Origin: Alphaproteobacteria bacterium
GTDB lineage: Bacteria; Pseudomonadota; Alphaproteobacteria; DSM-16000; Inquilinaceae
Assembly: GCA_028277405.1 (NCBI GenBank)
Contig: JANQGH010000059.1
Span: 94,627 to 158,626, forward strand
DNA: 64,000 nucleotides
Reading direction: 5' to 3'
In this document: positions 43,040 to 54,182 of the stretch, piece after piece
Position numbering within the stretch: the first letter of the stretch is position 1
Layout: each line of letters starts with the position of its first letter
Notes under the pieces: model-generated
Database searches by the model: none
Seen by the model: the letters and a program-made list of their open reading frames with translations, nothing else
Told to the model about the DNA's origin: nothing
Program-made: the position numbers and the translations under genes

Positions 43040-44416
43040 TCACATCACCGGGTCGATCCAGCCATGGGGCGGCGTGATCTTGGCGCCCGCCTTTTTCGGC
43101 CCCCAGGTGCCCGGCTCGTACTCGGCCACCTTATGGTCGCCGCCCATGATCGGGTCGATGATCTTCCAGGCCAGCTCGCTGGCATCCGCGCGCGTGAACA
43201 GGGACGGGTCGCCCTTCATGGCGTCACCGATTAGGCGCTCGTAGGGTTCCATCTCGTCCTTGATGTCGTCGCAAGCATAAAGCTCGATCTGCTCGCCGGT
43301 CATGTTGGCACCGGGCGTCTTCTTGCGCGAGCCGAGCGCGATCGCGATGTCGGGGCTGAACCGGAACCGGACATAGTTCGAGGCGTTGCCGAACTGCTCG
43401 CCGAAGACGTTGAACGGCGGCGGGCGCAACCGAATGATCGCTTCGTTGACATGGGCCGGCAGGCACTTGCCGGCGCGGATGGAGAAGGGCACGCCCTCCC
43501 AACGCCAGGAATCGACGAACATGCGTACCGCGGCGAAGGTCTCGACCTGGGAGTCGGGCGCCACCCCCGGCTCGTCGCGATAGCCCTTGAACTGGCCGCG
43601 CACGACGTCGGCGTCGGTCAGCGGCCGGATCGCCTTGGTGATCTTCACCTTTTCGTCGATCAAGGACTGGTCGACATTGCCGGACGGTGCCTCCATCGCC
43701 AGGATCACGACCAGGTGCAGCAAGTGGTTCTGGATCACGTCGCGGATCGCGCCGACCTCTTCGTAGAACTTGCCCCGGCCCTGGACGCCGAAATCCTCGG
43801 CCATGGTGACCTGGACGCTTTCGACGAAGTTGCGGTTCCAGATCGGCTCCAGATACGAATTGGCGAAGCGGAAATAGAGCAGGTTCTGCACCGCCTCCTT
43901 GCCCAGATAGTGGTCGATCCGAAAGATCGACTTTTCCTCGAACACCAGGCGCAGGATGCGGTTCAGCCAGCGGGCGGAGGCCAGGTCGCGGCCGAACGGC
44001 TTTTCGACCATCAGCCGCGCATTGGTCGCACAGCCCGACTGTTCGAGGCCTTGCACGACCTGCTCGAACATGCTGGGCGGTATGGCCATGTAGTGCAGCG
44101 GCCGCGCCGAGCCGTCGAGCTGGGTCTTCAGCTTCTCGAACGTCGCCGGGTCGCGATAATCGCCGCCGACATATTTCAACAGCTTGGCAAGCTTGCCGAA
44201 AACCTTTTCGTCGACCTTGCCGCGATCTGTCTGGATGCCGTCGTGTGCACGCTCAAGCAGCTTTTCCAGGGGCCAATCCTCGTAGGCGACGCCGATGACA
44301 GGCACGTCCAGATTGCCGCGCTGGACCATGGCGTACAGCGACGAGAAGATCTTCTTGTGCGCCAGGTCGCCGGTCGCGCCGAACAGCACGAAAGCGTCGG
44401 ATTTGGGTTCGGTCAT
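43040..44416 (-). CDS. zwf: Glucose-6-phosphate dehydrogenase
   Basis: A 458-residue enzyme giving 6-phosphogluconolactone and NAD(P)H. Motifs: N-terminal [19 protein letters not shown] (nucleotide binding) and the substrate motif [13 protein letters not shown]. The GDLA form of the fingerprint replaces the usual GDLT/S. The C-terminal region [22 protein letters not shown] is typical. It follows gnd by about 50 bases in the same operon. Confidence 0.95.
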   Translation of the reverse strand: MTEPKSDAFVLFGATGDLAHKKIFSSLYAMVQRGNLDVPVIGVAYEDWPLEKLLERAHDGIQTDRGKVDEKVFGKLAKLLKYVGGDYRDPATFEKLKTQLDGSARPLHYMAIPPSMFEQVVQGLEQSGCATNARLMVEKPFGRDLASARWLNRILRLVFEEKSIFRIDHYLGKEAVQNLLYFRFANSYLEPIWNRNFVESVQVTMAEDFGVQGRGKFYEEVGAIRDVIQNHLLHLVVILAMEAPSGNVDQSLIDEKVKITKAIRPLTDADVVRGQFKGYRDEPGVAPDSQVETFAAVRMFVDSWRWEGVPFSIRAGKCLPAHVNEAIIRLRPPPFNVFGEQFGNASNYVRFRFSPDIAIALGSRKKTPGANMTGEQIELYACDDIKDEMEPYERLIGDAMKGDPSLFTRADASELAWKIIDPIMGGDHKVAEYEPGTWGPKKAGAKITPPHGWIDPVM

Positions 44417-44469
44417 GGACGGTTCCTGTTATCGGTTTCGGCGGTCGGCATAAGGTGTCGAGGCACCTC

Positions 44470-45483
44470 TTACGACTTCTTCTCCAGGTGGCCGCCAAAT
44501 TCATAGCGCATCGCCGACATGATCTTGTCGGCGAAATCTGCCTGGCCGCGTGAGCTGAAGCGTTCGAAAAGCGCCGATGACAGCACATGGGCAGGCACGC
44601 CCTCGTCGATCGCCGCCATGATGGTCCAGCGGCCCTCGCCGGAATCGCTGACCCGGCCCTCGAAGCCGGACAGGTGCGGGTCCGCCGCCAACGCCTGGGC
44701 CGTCAGATCCAGCAGCCATGAGCCAATGACGCTGCCGCGACGCCAGACCTCGGCGACCTCGGGAATGTCGATGTCGAATTTGTAATAGTCGGGGTCGCGC
44801 AGGGGCGTGGTTTCGGCGTCGATCTCGTGGGTCTTGTTGCCGACATTGGCGTTGCGCAGGATGTTCAGCCCTTCAGCATAGGCGGCCATGACGCCGTATT
44901 CGATGCCGTTATGCACCATCTTGACGAAGTGGCCGGCGCCTGAGGGTCCGCAATGCAGATAGCCGTGCTGGGCGGTGCTGTCCGTCCTTGTGCGGCCCGG
45001 TGTCGGCGGCGCGGAGTCGACTGCGGGGGCCAGCGAGGCAAAGGCGCTGTCGAGATGTTTCACGGCCTCGTCCGGCCCGCCGATCATCTGGCAGAAGCCG
45101 CGCTCCAGCCCCCAGACGCCGCCGCTGGTGCCGACATCCACATAGTGAATGCCCTTCGGCTGCAGCCGTTTTGCCCGCTCGATATCGTCGCGATAATAGG
45201 AGTTGCCGCCGTCGACGATGATGTCGCCGGCCTCCATCAAACCGGACAGTTCGTCGAGCGTGCTCTCGACCACGGCGGCCGGCACCATCATCCAGGCCGT
45301 GCGCGGCTTGGTCAGCTTGGCGACGAAATCCTGCATCGAGGTGGCGCCGATGGCCCCTTCGCCGGCCAGTTCCTTGACCGCGTCGGCGCTGACGTCGAAG
45401 ACGACGCACTCATGGCCGTCGCGCATCATGCGGCGGACCATGTTGGCGCCCATGCGGCCCAGGCCGATCATTCCAACTTGCAT
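44470..45483 (-). CDS. gnd: 6-phosphogluconate dehydrogenase, decarboxylating (short form)
   Basis: A 337-residue protein of the shorter YqeC/GntZ-type class, which often prefers NAD. The nucleotide motif is [15 protein letters not shown] and the substrate motif [15 protein letters not shown]. The catalytic Lys and Asn lie in [14 protein letters not shown]. It lacks the long C-terminal extension of the enterobacterial form. It lies between the fusion gene and zwf. Confidence 0.93.
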   Translation of the reverse strand: MQVGMIGLGRMGANMVRRMMRDGHECVVFDVSADAVKELAGEGAIGATSMQDFVAKLTKPRTAWMMVPAAVVESTLDELSGLMEAGDIIVDGGNSYYRDDIERAKRLQPKGIHYVDVGTSGGVWGLERGFCQMIGGPDEAVKHLDSAFASLAPAVDSAPPTPGRTRTDSTAQHGYLHCGPSGAGHFVKMVHNGIEYGVMAAYAEGLNILRNANVGNKTHEIDAETTPLRDPDYYKFDIDIPEVAEVWRRGSVIGSWLLDLTAQALAADPHLSGFEGRVSDSGEGRWTIMAAIDEGVPAHVLSSALFERFSSRGQADFADKIMSAMRYEFGGHLEKKS

Positions 45484-45523
45484 TGTCTTGTTCCCTTCTT
45501 CGCGATTGGGGGCAGGGGCCAGT

Positions 45524-48500
45524 CTAGCGCCCCAAACTCAAAAGCTCGTCCAGCTTAACCCGGGCGACCCGCAAGCCGCGATCTTTCAGCGCCAGATAGT
45601 CGCCGGCCGCCTGTGCCTGCTTCAATTGGGAGAAGCTGAACGGCTTGCCCGGTATGGCCAGATCGACCGGGTCGTCGCCGACCGCCTGCAGGAAGACGCC
45701 GGTTGCGGCGCCGCCCTTGTGCAACTGGCCGGTCGAATGCAGATAGCGCGGCCCGATGCCCAGCGTCGTCGCCACGCGGTACTGGTCGCGCAGGTTCATC
45801 CGCGCCGATTGCAGCACCGGAATGTCGGCTGACTGGGTGTCGATATAGGCTTGGATGGCGATGTAGTCGCCTTCCTTCACCTTCGACAGGATGTCGCCGA
45901 CCGGTTCGACGGGGATCTCCGGCATGCCCTCGGCCAGAACTTTGGCGGCCGCCGCCTTCGCCGCCTCCACGTTCGGCTGGTCGAACGGGTTGATGCCGAG
46001 GACCGCGCCCGCCATGGCGATGGCGTATTCCCAACGCACGGCTTCTGCACCGATGCTGAACCTGTCAGTGTAGTCCAGCCTGACCAGCGGATGACCGGCG
46101 TCCGCCAAGGCATCGGCGGCGGCGGACTCACCGATGCAGACGAAGATCCGGTCGTCGCCATAGACCTCCGGCCCGCCGAGATCCTCGCCCGCCACCGGCA
46201 GGATGCCGACGCCGTGCTTGCCGGTGGACTCTGCGATCAACTGTTCCAGCCACATGCCGAACGACCCGATATCGTCGGGCAGCACGATGGTGCATTTGTC
46301 GTGCCCGTTCTTGCCCGCCGCGCCGAGCACGGCCCCGAATCGCAAGGCCGGGTTGTGGTCGGGTGCCACGCAGGCGTTGGCGGCGGCCAGCATATAGCCG
46401 GCCCGCGACAGCAGCTCGGCGATGTCGATGCCCAAAAGGGCGCCCGGAACGATGCCGAAATGGGACAGGGCCGAATAGCGGCCGCCGATGTCCGGATTGT
46501 TGTGGAAGACCCGGCGGAAGCCTTGATCCGTCGCCAGCCTATCGAGCTCGGTACCTTTGTCCGTGACGACGGCAAACTGGGCCGGGTTGCCAAGCCGGTC
46601 CCAGAAATAGGCCAGATGGCTGCGCGTCTCCAACGTGCCGCCGGACTTCGACGCGAAGACCAGCAGGGTCTTGTCGAGTGGCAACTCCTCGGCAAACGCG
46701 TTGATCGTGCCCGGATCGCTGGTATCGAGCACCCGTAGGTCCAGCCCGTTGTCGCCAACGCCGAAGGTCTGCCGCAGCACCTGGGGGAACAGGCTCGATC
46801 CGCCCATGCCGCTCCACAGCACGTGGGTGAAGCCGTCTTCCTTTGCTTGGCGCACGAACCCGGTCAAATCGTCGACCTGCTCGGCCATCTCATGGGGCGA
46901 GACCAGCCAGCCCAGCCGGTTGGAAATCTCCGACGGGTCCTTGCCCCACAGCGTGTAGTCGCGCGCCCAGATGCGGTGCGTGGCCTCACGCGCGTTCAGG
47001 TCCGCCATATCCGCATCCGCCGATGCGGCAAGCCCGCCCAGTTTCTCGATCTCCGGATCGTGGACCTCGCGCAGGCTCTTCACCTTGGTATCGATCGCTT
47101 GCAGCAGCTTATCGAACGAGGTGTCGAAACCGTCGCGGCCGGCGATCTGAAGCTGTTCCCCCAGATCGGCGACGTTGACGCCCGCCTTTTCGATCTCGGC
47201 GATGTCCGCGTCCGCCCCGGTCGTGTCGCCGGTCAGCAGGGCGCCGACGGTGCCATGCTTGCCAAAGGCCAGCAGCGTTGCCTCGGGGATCGTATTGACC
47301 GTGTTGTCGGCCGCCAGCGCGGTGACATAGTAAGTGTCCGGCAGCGCCGGGTCCTTGGCGCTGGTGCTGGCCCACAACAGGCGCTGGGGCCGCGCGCCGG
47401 CCGCCGCCAGCTTCCGCCATCGGTCCGACGCCAGCAATTCTTGATAGGCGGCGAATGTCTGCTGGCCGACCGCGACACCCAGCTTGTTACGCAGGTCGGC
47501 CGGCACGTGTGGATTGGCCGCCACGTCCCAGCGCGAGATGAACACGGAGGCGACCGACGCGATGTCCAGCGACAGCCCGGCCTCGTGCCGGCGCTCCATC
47601 CCGCGCAGATAGGCCTCGGCCGCGCTGAGATAATGGTCGCGCGAGAACAACAGCGTCACGTTGATCGACACGCCGGCGAAGATCAGTTCCTCGATCGCGG
47701 TCCTGCCGGCCATCGTGCCGGGCACCTTGATCAGGACGTTCGGTCGGGCCGCTTGGGCATGCAGATGCTTGGCCTGCTCGATCGTGCCGTCGGCGTCGTC
47801 CGCCAGGGTGGGCGAGACCTCCAGCGAGACGAAACCGTCGACGCCGGCCGTCGCCTCGTGGATCGGCCGAAACAGGTCGGCCGCCGCGACGATGTCTTCC
47901 AGCGCCAGTTCGAAGAACAGCTGTTCGGTCGACAGGCCCTGGTCCAGCCGCGTCAGAATCGCATCGTCATAATCCTTACTGCCGGCGATGGCGTGCTCGA
48001 AAATCGTCGGGTTCGAGGTCAACCCAGTCACCGACAGGTTGGAGATGTAGCGGGCGAGCGTGCCGCTGTCCAAAAGCGCCCGTCGGATGTTGTCGAGCCA
48101 GATGCTCTGCCCGGCGTCGTGAAGCTGCTTCAAAGGGGTGCTGTGCTGATCGCGTTCCATGTCCAATACCTGGCTTAGTCGTCGTCGATGGCGGTCACCG
48201 CCGCTGAAGCGCGCCTCGATGAAGGCGCGGACCAACTCCTTGGCCACCTCCGCGCCGATCGCTCGGGCGCCGAGGGTCAACACGTTACAGTAATCATGTT
48301 CCACCATTTGGTGGGCGGTATAAATGTCGTGGCCCAAGGTGGCGCGCACGCCCGGCAGTTTGTTGGCGGCGACCGTAACACCGGCGCCGCTGCCGCAGAT
48401 CAGAATGCCGCGCGCGGCCTGGCCGGCCGCCAGCGCGTCGCCGACCAGCTTGGCGAACACCGGATAATCGTCGTTCGGGTTGTTGAGTTCCGCACCCAGC

Positions 48501-48592
48501 ACGACCGGCTCGTGCCCGGCGGACGCCACGACCTCCGCGACCTCGTCCCTGATGACGGCGCCGGCATGGTCGGCGGCGATGGCGACCCGCAT
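45524..48592 (-). CDS. Three-domain fusion: ribose-5-phosphate isomerase B, transaldolase, glucose-6-phosphate isomerase
   Basis: One uninterrupted reading frame of 1022 residues. Residues 1 to about 142 are RpiB-like ([29 protein letters not shown] with the catalytic Cys, [11 protein letters not shown]). About 147-505 is a transaldolase ([24 protein letters not shown] with the Schiff-base Lys). About 520-1022 is a phosphoglucose isomerase-like domain ([25 protein letters not shown]). Transaldolase-Pgi fusions are known; the added RpiB is unusual. A possible internal start (ATG at 48160, [17 protein letters not shown]) could also give the two-domain form. The ATG at 48592 follows the tkt stop by five bases. 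Confidence 0.88.
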   Translation of the reverse strand: MRVAIAADHAGAVIRDEVAEVVASAGHEPVVLGAELNNPNDDYPVFAKLVGDALAAGQAARGILICGSGAGVTVAANKLPGVRATLGHDIYTAHQMVEHDYCNVLTLGARAIGAEVAKELVRAFIEARFSGGDRHRRRLSQVLDMERDQHSTPLKQLHDAGQSIWLDNIRRALLDSGTLARYISNLSVTGLTSNPTIFEHAIAGSKDYDDAILTRLDQGLSTEQLFFELALEDIVAAADLFRPIHEATAGVDGFVSLEVSPTLADDADGTIEQAKHLHAQAARPNVLIKVPGTMAGRTAIEELIFAGVSINVTLLFSRDHYLSAAEAYLRGMERRHEAGLSLDIASVASVFISRWDVAANPHVPADLRNKLGVAVGQQTFAAYQELLASDRWRKLAAAGARPQRLLWASTSAKDPALPDTYYVTALAADNTVNTIPEATLLAFGKHGTVGALLTGDTTGADADIAEIEKAGVNVADLGEQLQIAGRDGFDTSFDKLLQAIDTKVKSLREVHDPEIEKLGGLAASADADMADLNAREATHRIWARDYTLWGKDPSEISNRLGWLVSPHEMAEQVDDLTGFVRQAKEDGFTHVLWSGMGGSSLFPQVLRQTFGVGDNGLDLRVLDTSDPGTINAFAEELPLDKTLLVFASKSGGTLETRSHLAYFWDRLGNPAQFAVVTDKGTELDRLATDQGFRRVFHNNPDIGGRYSALSHFGIVPGALLGIDIAELLSRAGYMLAAANACVAPDHNPALRFGAVLGAAGKNGHDKCTIVLPDDIGSFGMWLEQLIAESTGKHGVGILPVAGEDLGGPEVYGDDRIFVCIGESAAADALADAGHPLVRLDYTDRFSIGAEAVRWEYAIAMAGAVLGINPFDQPNVEAAKAAAAKVLAEGMPEIPVEPVGDILSKVKEGDYIAIQAYIDTQSADIPVLQSARMNLRDQYRVATTLGIGPRYLHSTGQLHKGGAATGVFLQAVGDDPVDLAIPGKPFSFSQLKQAQAAGDYLALKDRGLRVARVKLDELLSLGR

Positions 48593-48597
48593 GGCGC

Positions 48598-50640
48598 TCA
48601 ACCCTTTGCGATCAGCTTGGTGGCGCGGTCGGCAACCGCCTCGGGCGTGAAGCCAAGCTCCTTATAGACCGTTGGCCCGGGTGCGGAGGCGCCGAACCGG
48701 GTCAGCCCCATGACATCGTCGGCAAACTCGTGCCAGCCGAGCGGCGCGGCCGCCTCCACCGCCAAGGTCGGCATAGCTGGCGGCAGGATCTCGTTGCGAA
48801 TGGATGCCGGCTGGGCGCGGAAATTCTCCATCGACGGCATGGAGACGACACGCGCCGAGACGCCTTGTTTGGCCAGCACCTCGCGTGCCTCCAAGACCAG
48901 CGACACCTCCGAGCCGGTCGACACCAGCGCAACGTCATCGCCCGGCGACACTACGCTGGCGCCTTTGGCCACATCCAGCACCGACGGATCGAGCGTTGGC
49001 AGCCCTTGGCGCGACAGGACCAGAACGCTCGGGCCGTCGGCCGCGATCGCTTCGGCCCAGGCCTGGGCCGTCTCGTTGGCATCGGCCGGCCGGAAGACCC
49101 GCAGGTGCGGCATGGCGCGCAGGCTGGCCAGATGCTCGATCGGCTGGTGCGTCGGCCCGTCCTCGCCCAGCCCGATGGAATCGTGCGTGAAGACGAACAC
49201 AACCGGCAGGCCCATCAGCGCCGCCAGCCTTACCGGCTCGGTCATGTAGTCCTTGAAGGAAAAGAAGGTCGAACAGAACGGCCGAAAGCCGCCATGGGCC
49301 GCCATGCCGTTGCAAATCGCGCCCATGGCGTGTTCGCGGATGCCGAAATGGATGTTGCGCCCGGCCCAGTCGCCGGCGTTCAAATCGCCCGATCCCTCGA
49401 TCGCCGTGTGGGTCGAACTCAACACGTCCGCCGTGCCGCCGACCAGTTCCGGCAGCTTGACGCCAAAGGCGTTCAGAACCTTGCCGCCGCTCACGCGGGT
49501 GGCGACCTTGTCGCCGGGTTCGAAGCGCGGCATGGCATCGCGCCAGCCCTCGGGCAGCGTGCCCGCCATCACCCGGTCGAACTCGTCCGCGCGGGTCGGC
49601 TGGTTGGCCCTGTAGTGGTCGAACCCCTGCTGCCACGCCTCGCGCGCGGCCGCCCGCTCGGCGACCTGGTTGCGCCAATGGGCGTAGACCGCGTCCGGGA
49701 TCTCGAACGGCGGATGGTTCCAGCCCAAGGTCTCGCGCGTCTTGGCCACCGACTCCTCGCCGAGCGGGGAGCCGTGCGCCTTAGCGGTGTCCTGCTGGGG
49801 CGAGCCAAAGCCGATATGGCTGTGCACGATCACCAGGCTGGGCCGGTCGACCGCCGCCTGGGTTTCGGCAATGGCCCGGTCAATCTGGTCCAGATCGTTG
49901 ACGTCCTCGACCGTCGTCACATGCCAATCGTCCGCCTTGAACCGCTCGCCGACATTCTCGCAGAACTCAACATCCGCCGCGCCTTCCAGCGTGACATGGT
50001 TGGCGTCGAAGAAGACGGTCAGCTTGCCCAGGCCCAGATGCAGGCGGCCGGCCAGCGACGCCGCCTCGGCCGAGATGCCCTCCATCATGTCGCCTTCGCC
50101 GCAAAAGACCCAGGTGCGGTGGTTGACGATGTCCAGGTCCGGCTCGTTGAAGCGTGCCGCCAGCATGCGCTCCGCAATGGCCATGCCGACACCGTTAGCG
50201 AAGCCCTGGCCCAGCGGGCCGGTGGTGATTTCCACGCCGGGCGTCTCGCCCTTTTCCGGATGTCCGGGCGTGCGCGAGCCCCATTGGCGAAACTGCTTCA
50301 GATCGTCGATCGAGAGGTCGTAGCCGCTGAGATGCAGGCAGGCGTAGAGCAGCATCGAGGCATGGCCACCGGAGAGCACGAACCGGTCCCGATCCGGCCA
50401 GTCCGGCTGCGCCGGGTCGTGGCGCAGGTGGTGGGTGAACAGGCGGTAGGCGAGCGGGGCCAGGCCCATCGGCGTGCCGGGATGGCCCGATTTCGCCTTC
50501 TGGACCGCGTCGACCGCCAAAAACCGGATGGCGTTGATGCACGCGCCGTCGATCCCTTCCGGTCCTGACCCATCCGTGCCTCGATGCACGACGATCAGGT
50601 CTTCGCGCACATCGTTTGTCTGCGTCGCTGAACCACTCAT
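48598..50640 (-). CDS. tkt: Transketolase
   Basis: A 680-residue thiamine-diphosphate enzyme interconverting pentose, heptulose, tetrose and triose phosphates. The N-terminal [15 protein letters not shown], the TPP motif CGEGDMMEG and the second-domain stretch [23 protein letters not shown] are all present. AAAGGGAA precedes the ATG. It heads the leftward operon that continues with the fusion gene, gnd, zwf, phosphatase, pgl and kinase. Confidence 0.96.
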   Translation of the reverse strand: MSGSATQTNDVREDLIVVHRGTDGSGPEGIDGACINAIRFLAVDAVQKAKSGHPGTPMGLAPLAYRLFTHHLRHDPAQPDWPDRDRFVLSGGHASMLLYACLHLSGYDLSIDDLKQFRQWGSRTPGHPEKGETPGVEITTGPLGQGFANGVGMAIAERMLAARFNEPDLDIVNHRTWVFCGEGDMMEGISAEAASLAGRLHLGLGKLTVFFDANHVTLEGAADVEFCENVGERFKADDWHVTTVEDVNDLDQIDRAIAETQAAVDRPSLVIVHSHIGFGSPQQDTAKAHGSPLGEESVAKTRETLGWNHPPFEIPDAVYAHWRNQVAERAAAREAWQQGFDHYRANQPTRADEFDRVMAGTLPEGWRDAMPRFEPGDKVATRVSGGKVLNAFGVKLPELVGGTADVLSSTHTAIEGSGDLNAGDWAGRNIHFGIREHAMGAICNGMAAHGGFRPFCSTFFSFKDYMTEPVRLAALMGLPVVFVFTHDSIGLGEDGPTHQPIEHLASLRAMPHLRVFRPADANETAQAWAEAIAADGPSVLVLSRQGLPTLDPSVLDVAKGASVVSPGDDVALVSTGSEVSLVLEAREVLAKQGVSARVVSMPSMENFRAQPASIRNEILPPAMPTLAVEAAAPLGWHEFADDVMGLTRFGASAPGPTVYKELGFTPEAVADRATKLIAKG

Positions 50641-50842
50641 GGGCCGTTCCCTTTCTCGCTGAAGCTCTGGGCTCGCAATCGATGGCCGTCGGTGGCGCGA
50701 ACGGCATGATTCTATAGGCTAGAGCGGTCTGATGACGCTTTGATGAGCACGGGGGCGAAGCTTATTAAGACAGCGCGCAATCCGTCAATCGCGAACGAGT
50801 TTTTCGCTTCGTCCGACCAGGACTTGTCCGTCGCAGCCTTAA

Positions 50843-51511
50843 CTAGAGGCCCATCGCCCGCTTCAGGGCCTTGTCGAGATGGATGCGGAGTGCTGCGACG
50901 GCGCGCTGAACATCGCCATCGATCAACGGGTCGAGGATTGTGAGATGTTCTTCGAACGTGGTTCTGACATAGGCCGTTGAGGCCTTGTGCCGATCCAGAC
51001 GGATCAGCAGGATGCGCTCGTGATTGGTGTTGTAGATCGTGTCGATAATCGGGTTCTCCAAGGCGCCGACCACCTGCTTGTGAAAGCCCATATCGATCTC
51101 GCTGGCTTCGTCGAACAGCGCACAATTATCGCCGACGGCGCCCTTCGCCCGGTCGAGAACTTCGAGATGGACCTGCTTGATGCGTTCCAGGTCGGCCGGC
51201 GCGCAATGCTCCGCGAACCTGATCAACGCCGGCTCCTCGATGATCTGCCGCAGTTGGTAGGAGTTCCTGACAAGATCCAGATCCGGCTTGCCGATCTGGA
51301 TGCCGCTGCGGGGCAGGATCGTTACGAATCCTTCGGATTCCAGCACCTTCAAGGCATTGCGCAACGGGCTGACCGAGACCGACAGGACGTCCGCCAGCTC
51401 TGACTGGGTCATGGTCGAGCCCGGTGCGATCCGCCGGCTCAACAGGCCCTTCTTGAACTTGTCGTAGGCCTCTCCGCTCAGCCCCTTCGACCGATCCACA
51501 TGCTTCTCCAT
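50843..51511 (-). CDS. GntR-family regulator (FCD-type) of the ABC/TRAP island
   Basis: A 222-residue regulator. The helix-turn-helix is around TQSELADVLSVSVSPLRNALKVLESEG, and the FCD domain carries FHKQVVGALENP and the conserved TFEEHLTILDPLIDGD segment. The ATG at 51511 was chosen because a longer frame would run 90 residues into the divergent promoter region. It is divergent from a binding-protein gene, with a perfect 12-bp palindrome over that promoter. Confidence 0.83.
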   Translation of the reverse strand: MEKHVDRSKGLSGEAYDKFKKGLLSRRIAPGSTMTQSELADVLSVSVSPLRNALKVLESEGFVTILPRSGIQIGKPDLDLVRNSYQLRQIIEEPALIRFAEHCAPADLERIKQVHLEVLDRAKGAVGDNCALFDEASEIDMGFHKQVVGALENPIIDTIYNTNHERILLIRLDRHKASTAYVRTTFEEHLTILDPLIDGDVQRAVAALRIHLDKALKRAMGL

Positions 51512-51608
51512 TCCTGCCCCGGCGGACGCATCGGGCCGACCGGGTGGCCGCCGCGCGTCCAGACCGATCACGCTTAGCAGCCGCGGTGCCATCCACACCA
51601 TAATCCAA

Positions 51609-51645
51609 TTGACTGAGCTATTAAATACGCCTATTGAAATTTCAA
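51609..51645 (+). promoter_or_regulatory. Promoter with overlapping palindrome upstream of the sugar-type ABC operon
   Basis: TTGACT (51609-51614) and TATTGA (51632-51637) are separated by 17 bases and make a good sigma-70 promoter. The perfect 12-bp palindrome TTGAAATTTCAA (51634-51645) overlaps the -10. It lies about 40 bases before the binding-protein start and next to a divergent GntR gene, so it is a likely repressor site. Confidence 0.55.
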
Positions 51646-51686
51646 GAAGCGAATTTGAAACGCTATCACTAGAAGGGGGGGAACCG

Positions 51687-52940
51687 ATGACCATCAAGGC
51701 AGAACTGTCGCGGCGCCAAATGTTGGCAGCCGGCGGCGCCGTTGGCGCGGCGGGATTGTTGGGTGGCAGCTTGCCGGCATGGGCGGCGACGGATGTCACC
51801 TACTGGCACCATTTCACCAGCCAGAGCGAGTTCGCGGGCCTGGCCGGCATCATGGAGGATTTCCACGCCGCCAACCCCGAGATCAACATCCTGCAGGAGA
51901 ACATCCCCAACGCCGAATACATGGCGATGTTCACCTCCGCCGTGATCGCCGACAGCCGGCCTGACACTTGCATGGTCACGTCGGACCGCCTGCCCGACAT
52001 GGTCGCGCTCGGCGGCCTGGTTGACCTGACCGATCGGATCAATGGCTGGGACAAGCACCAGTTCTATTCAGAGGCGGCCTGGGACGGCATCACCTTCGAC
52101 GGCCAGATCTACGGCATCCCCGCCTTCAGCTTCGTGAACTGGATGTACTATCGCAAGGACTGGCTGGAGGAGGCGGGCCTTGAGCCGCCGGACACGTTCG
52201 AGGACTTCCTGGAGGCGGCCATCGCGATCACCGATCCCTCCCAAGGCCGCTACGGTTTCGGCCTGCGCGGCGGCGATGGTGGTCAAAGCATGCTGCAGGA
52301 CGTGTTCGATTCCTACGGCGCCTTCGACTATGACGGCGGCTCGATCGCCATCAACGTGCCGAACGCCGTGGAGGCCTTGCGCTTTTACACCGGCCTGTTG
52401 ACGGAGCATCAGGTCGCGCAGCCCAGCGCGGCCGGCGATTCGTATCGTCAGATCATGGAAGGCTTCCGCACCGGCCAGACCGGCATGGTTTGGCATCACA
52501 CGGGCTCCCTGGCCGAGATCTCCGACGCGCTGTCCCCGGACCAGTTCGGCACCGCCCTGCGCCCCTCGGGTCCAGCCGGCCGGATCGCCCGGGTCAGCTA
52601 TCTCTACAACGGTATCATGAACCCGCGTCACGCGGATGATGGCTGGCAGTGGATCGCCCATTGGGGCGACGTCGACGCCGCGATCACGCTGTTGGAGGCC
52701 ACCGGCTACTTCCCGGCCACGTCGGAGGTCGCGGACGACCCAAGGATCACCTCCAACCCGCTTTACGAGGCGGCGGTGCAGTCGCTGGCCATTGGCGTAC
52801 CGCTGCCGAAGATCGTCGGGCTGGCCGGCTGGATGCGCACATCCATGCTGCCGGAATTCCAGCGCGTGCTGGTCGGCACCGCGACGCCGGAAGAGGCCGT
52901 GGACGCCATGGCCCAGGCACTCGACCGCGAAGTCAACTAG
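51687..52940 (+). CDS. Sugar-type ABC transporter substrate-binding protein (Tat-exported)
   Basis: A 417-residue family 1 extracellular binding protein. The N-terminus has a twin-arginine signal (SRRQMLAAGGAVGAAGLLGG) ending near WAA. The mature protein begins DVTYWHHFTSQSEF, and GLRGGDGGQSML is a typical sugar-binding block. The ATG at 51687 follows a G-rich ribosome site. A longer frame would include the promoter. The ligand is probably a sugar or sugar acid, judged by the downstream enolase-fold enzyme. Confidence 0.9.
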   Translation: MTIKAELSRRQMLAAGGAVGAAGLLGGSLPAWAATDVTYWHHFTSQSEFAGLAGIMEDFHAANPEINILQENIPNAEYMAMFTSAVIADSRPDTCMVTSDRLPDMVALGGLVDLTDRINGWDKHQFYSEAAWDGITFDGQIYGIPAFSFVNWMYYRKDWLEEAGLEPPDTFEDFLEAAIAITDPSQGRYGFGLRGGDGGQSMLQDVFDSYGAFDYDGGSIAINVPNAVEALRFYTGLLTEHQVAQPSAAGDSYRQIMEGFRTGQTGMVWHHTGSLAEISDALSPDQFGTALRPSGPAGRIARVSYLYNGIMNPRHADDGWQWIAHWGDVDAAITLLEATGYFPATSEVADDPRITSNPLYEAAVQSLAIGVPLPKIVGLAGWMRTSMLPEFQRVLVGTATPEEAVDAMAQALDREVN

Positions 52941-52963
52941 CCACCCGACCGTGTCGCGCGCAC

Positions 52964-52994
52964 CCGGCCCCTAAACCGTATCGGTAGGGGCCGG
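52964..52994 (+). other. Hairpin after the sugar-type binding-protein gene
   Basis: CCGGCCCCTA (52964-52973) and TAGGGGCCGG (52985-52994) form a perfect 10-bp stem around an 11-base loop that can add a small inner CCG/CGG pairing. It follows the stop codon of the binding-protein gene. No T-run is present. A role in transcript stability or partial termination is inferred. Confidence 0.55.
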
Positions 52995-53056
52995 CACGGC
53001 GTGACGTTGCCTGAAACCGCTCGCGCTGACTTACCCGCCGTCGGAAAGGATGTTTT

Positions 53057-54166
53057 GTGAAGATCACCGATATCCGTTGCTATGTCATGGAAGAGGCGCA
53101 CCCGTCGCCCAGCTTTCGCTGGCGCGAGGGGCTGCCCGGTTCCGGCGACGGCACGCCGGCCGATCAGCCCATGCGTGCCGCGATCCTGCGCATGGATACC
53201 GACGCGGGCATCACGGGCTGGTGGCGCGAGGATCGGCGCGGCGACATGGTGGCGGACCTGGTCCGGCGTCGGATGAAGCCGCTGGTCGGCTGCAACCCGC
53301 TTTTGACGGAGGATCTGTGGCGCCGGGTCTGGGAAATCGACCGGGTCGAGGAAATCCATATGGGTTTCCTGGGCCTGATCGACCTCTTGGCCTGGGACAT
53401 CAAGTCCAGGGCCGCCAACATGCCGGTCTACCAGATGCTGGGCGGCATCGAGCCCAGGATCCCGGCCTACGCCTCGACCGTGACCTGGGACACGATGGAG
53501 GAGTACGAGCGCTACATCAAAGACTGCATCGATGAAGGCTTCTTTGCCTTCAAGCTGCACGCCTGGGGCGATGCGAAACGGGATGCCGAGCTGTGCGCCA
53601 ATCTGCGCCGCTGGACCGGGCCGGACGCCGATTTGATGTTCGACGGATCGGCCGGATGGGACCTGATCACCTCGCTTGAATTCGGCCGCGTGCTGCAAGA
53701 CCAGGGTTTCTTGTGGTACGAGGAACCCATGCGGGAATTCGATCTCGTCAGCTACACCAAGCTGTGCGACAAGCTCGACATTCCGGTGCTGGCGGCGGAG
53801 ACGCCGGATGGCTGCCACTGGAACGCCGCGACCTGGATCAAGATGGGCGCGCTCGACATGATGCGCACCTCGACGCACTACAAGGGCGGCCTGACCGGCG
53901 GGGTGAAGGTGGCCCATCTGGCGGAATCCTTCGGCATGCGGGCCGAGGTGCATGGCAGCGGCTATGCCAACGGCCATCTGTGCGCCGCCATCCCGAACAA
54001 CACCTATTACGAGCAGCTGGTCTTTGACGGCCACCACATTCGCGGCCTGAAGAGCCAGGCGCATCTGCCGATCATCGACGGCTACGTCACCATCCCCGAC
54101 CGGCCGGGCCTGGGGTATGAGCCGGACGCCGACTGGCTTGAGGCCAACGCGGTGAAGATCGTCTGA
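53057..54166 (+). CDS. Enolase-superfamily enzyme (mandelate racemase/muconate lactonising type), sugar island
   Basis: A 369-residue TIM-barrel enzyme starting at GTG with GGAAAGGA upstream. Metal ligands: Asp in MFDGSAGW, Glu in WYEEPM and Glu in AAETPDG. A general-base His lies in EVHGSGYANG, and the opposite site is Lys-x-His (FKLHAWG) rather than Lys-x-Lys. A sugar-acid dehydratase is a reasonable guess. It sits between the binding protein and the permeases. Confidence 0.85.
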   Translation: MKITDIRCYVMEEAHPSPSFRWREGLPGSGDGTPADQPMRAAILRMDTDAGITGWWREDRRGDMVADLVRRRMKPLVGCNPLLTEDLWRRVWEIDRVEEIHMGFLGLIDLLAWDIKSRAANMPVYQMLGGIEPRIPAYASTVTWDTMEEYERYIKDCIDEGFFAFKLHAWGDAKRDAELCANLRRWTGPDADLMFDGSAGWDLITSLEFGRVLQDQGFLWYEEPMREFDLVSYTKLCDKLDIPVLAAETPDGCHWNAATWIKMGALDMMRTSTHYKGGLTGGVKVAHLAESFGMRAEVHGSGYANGHLCAAIPNNTYYEQLVFDGHHIRGLKSQAHLPIIDGYVTIPDRPGLGYEPDADWLEANAVKIV

Positions 54167-54182
54167 TCGGGGGCGGCTGGGC

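Noticed and set aside
48730..50568. A 612-codon open frame antisense to transketolase
   Set aside because: It has no recognisable motifs and is rich in Arg, Gln and Ala, as expected for the opposite strand of a high-GC gene. Transketolase motifs on the other strand are unambiguous.
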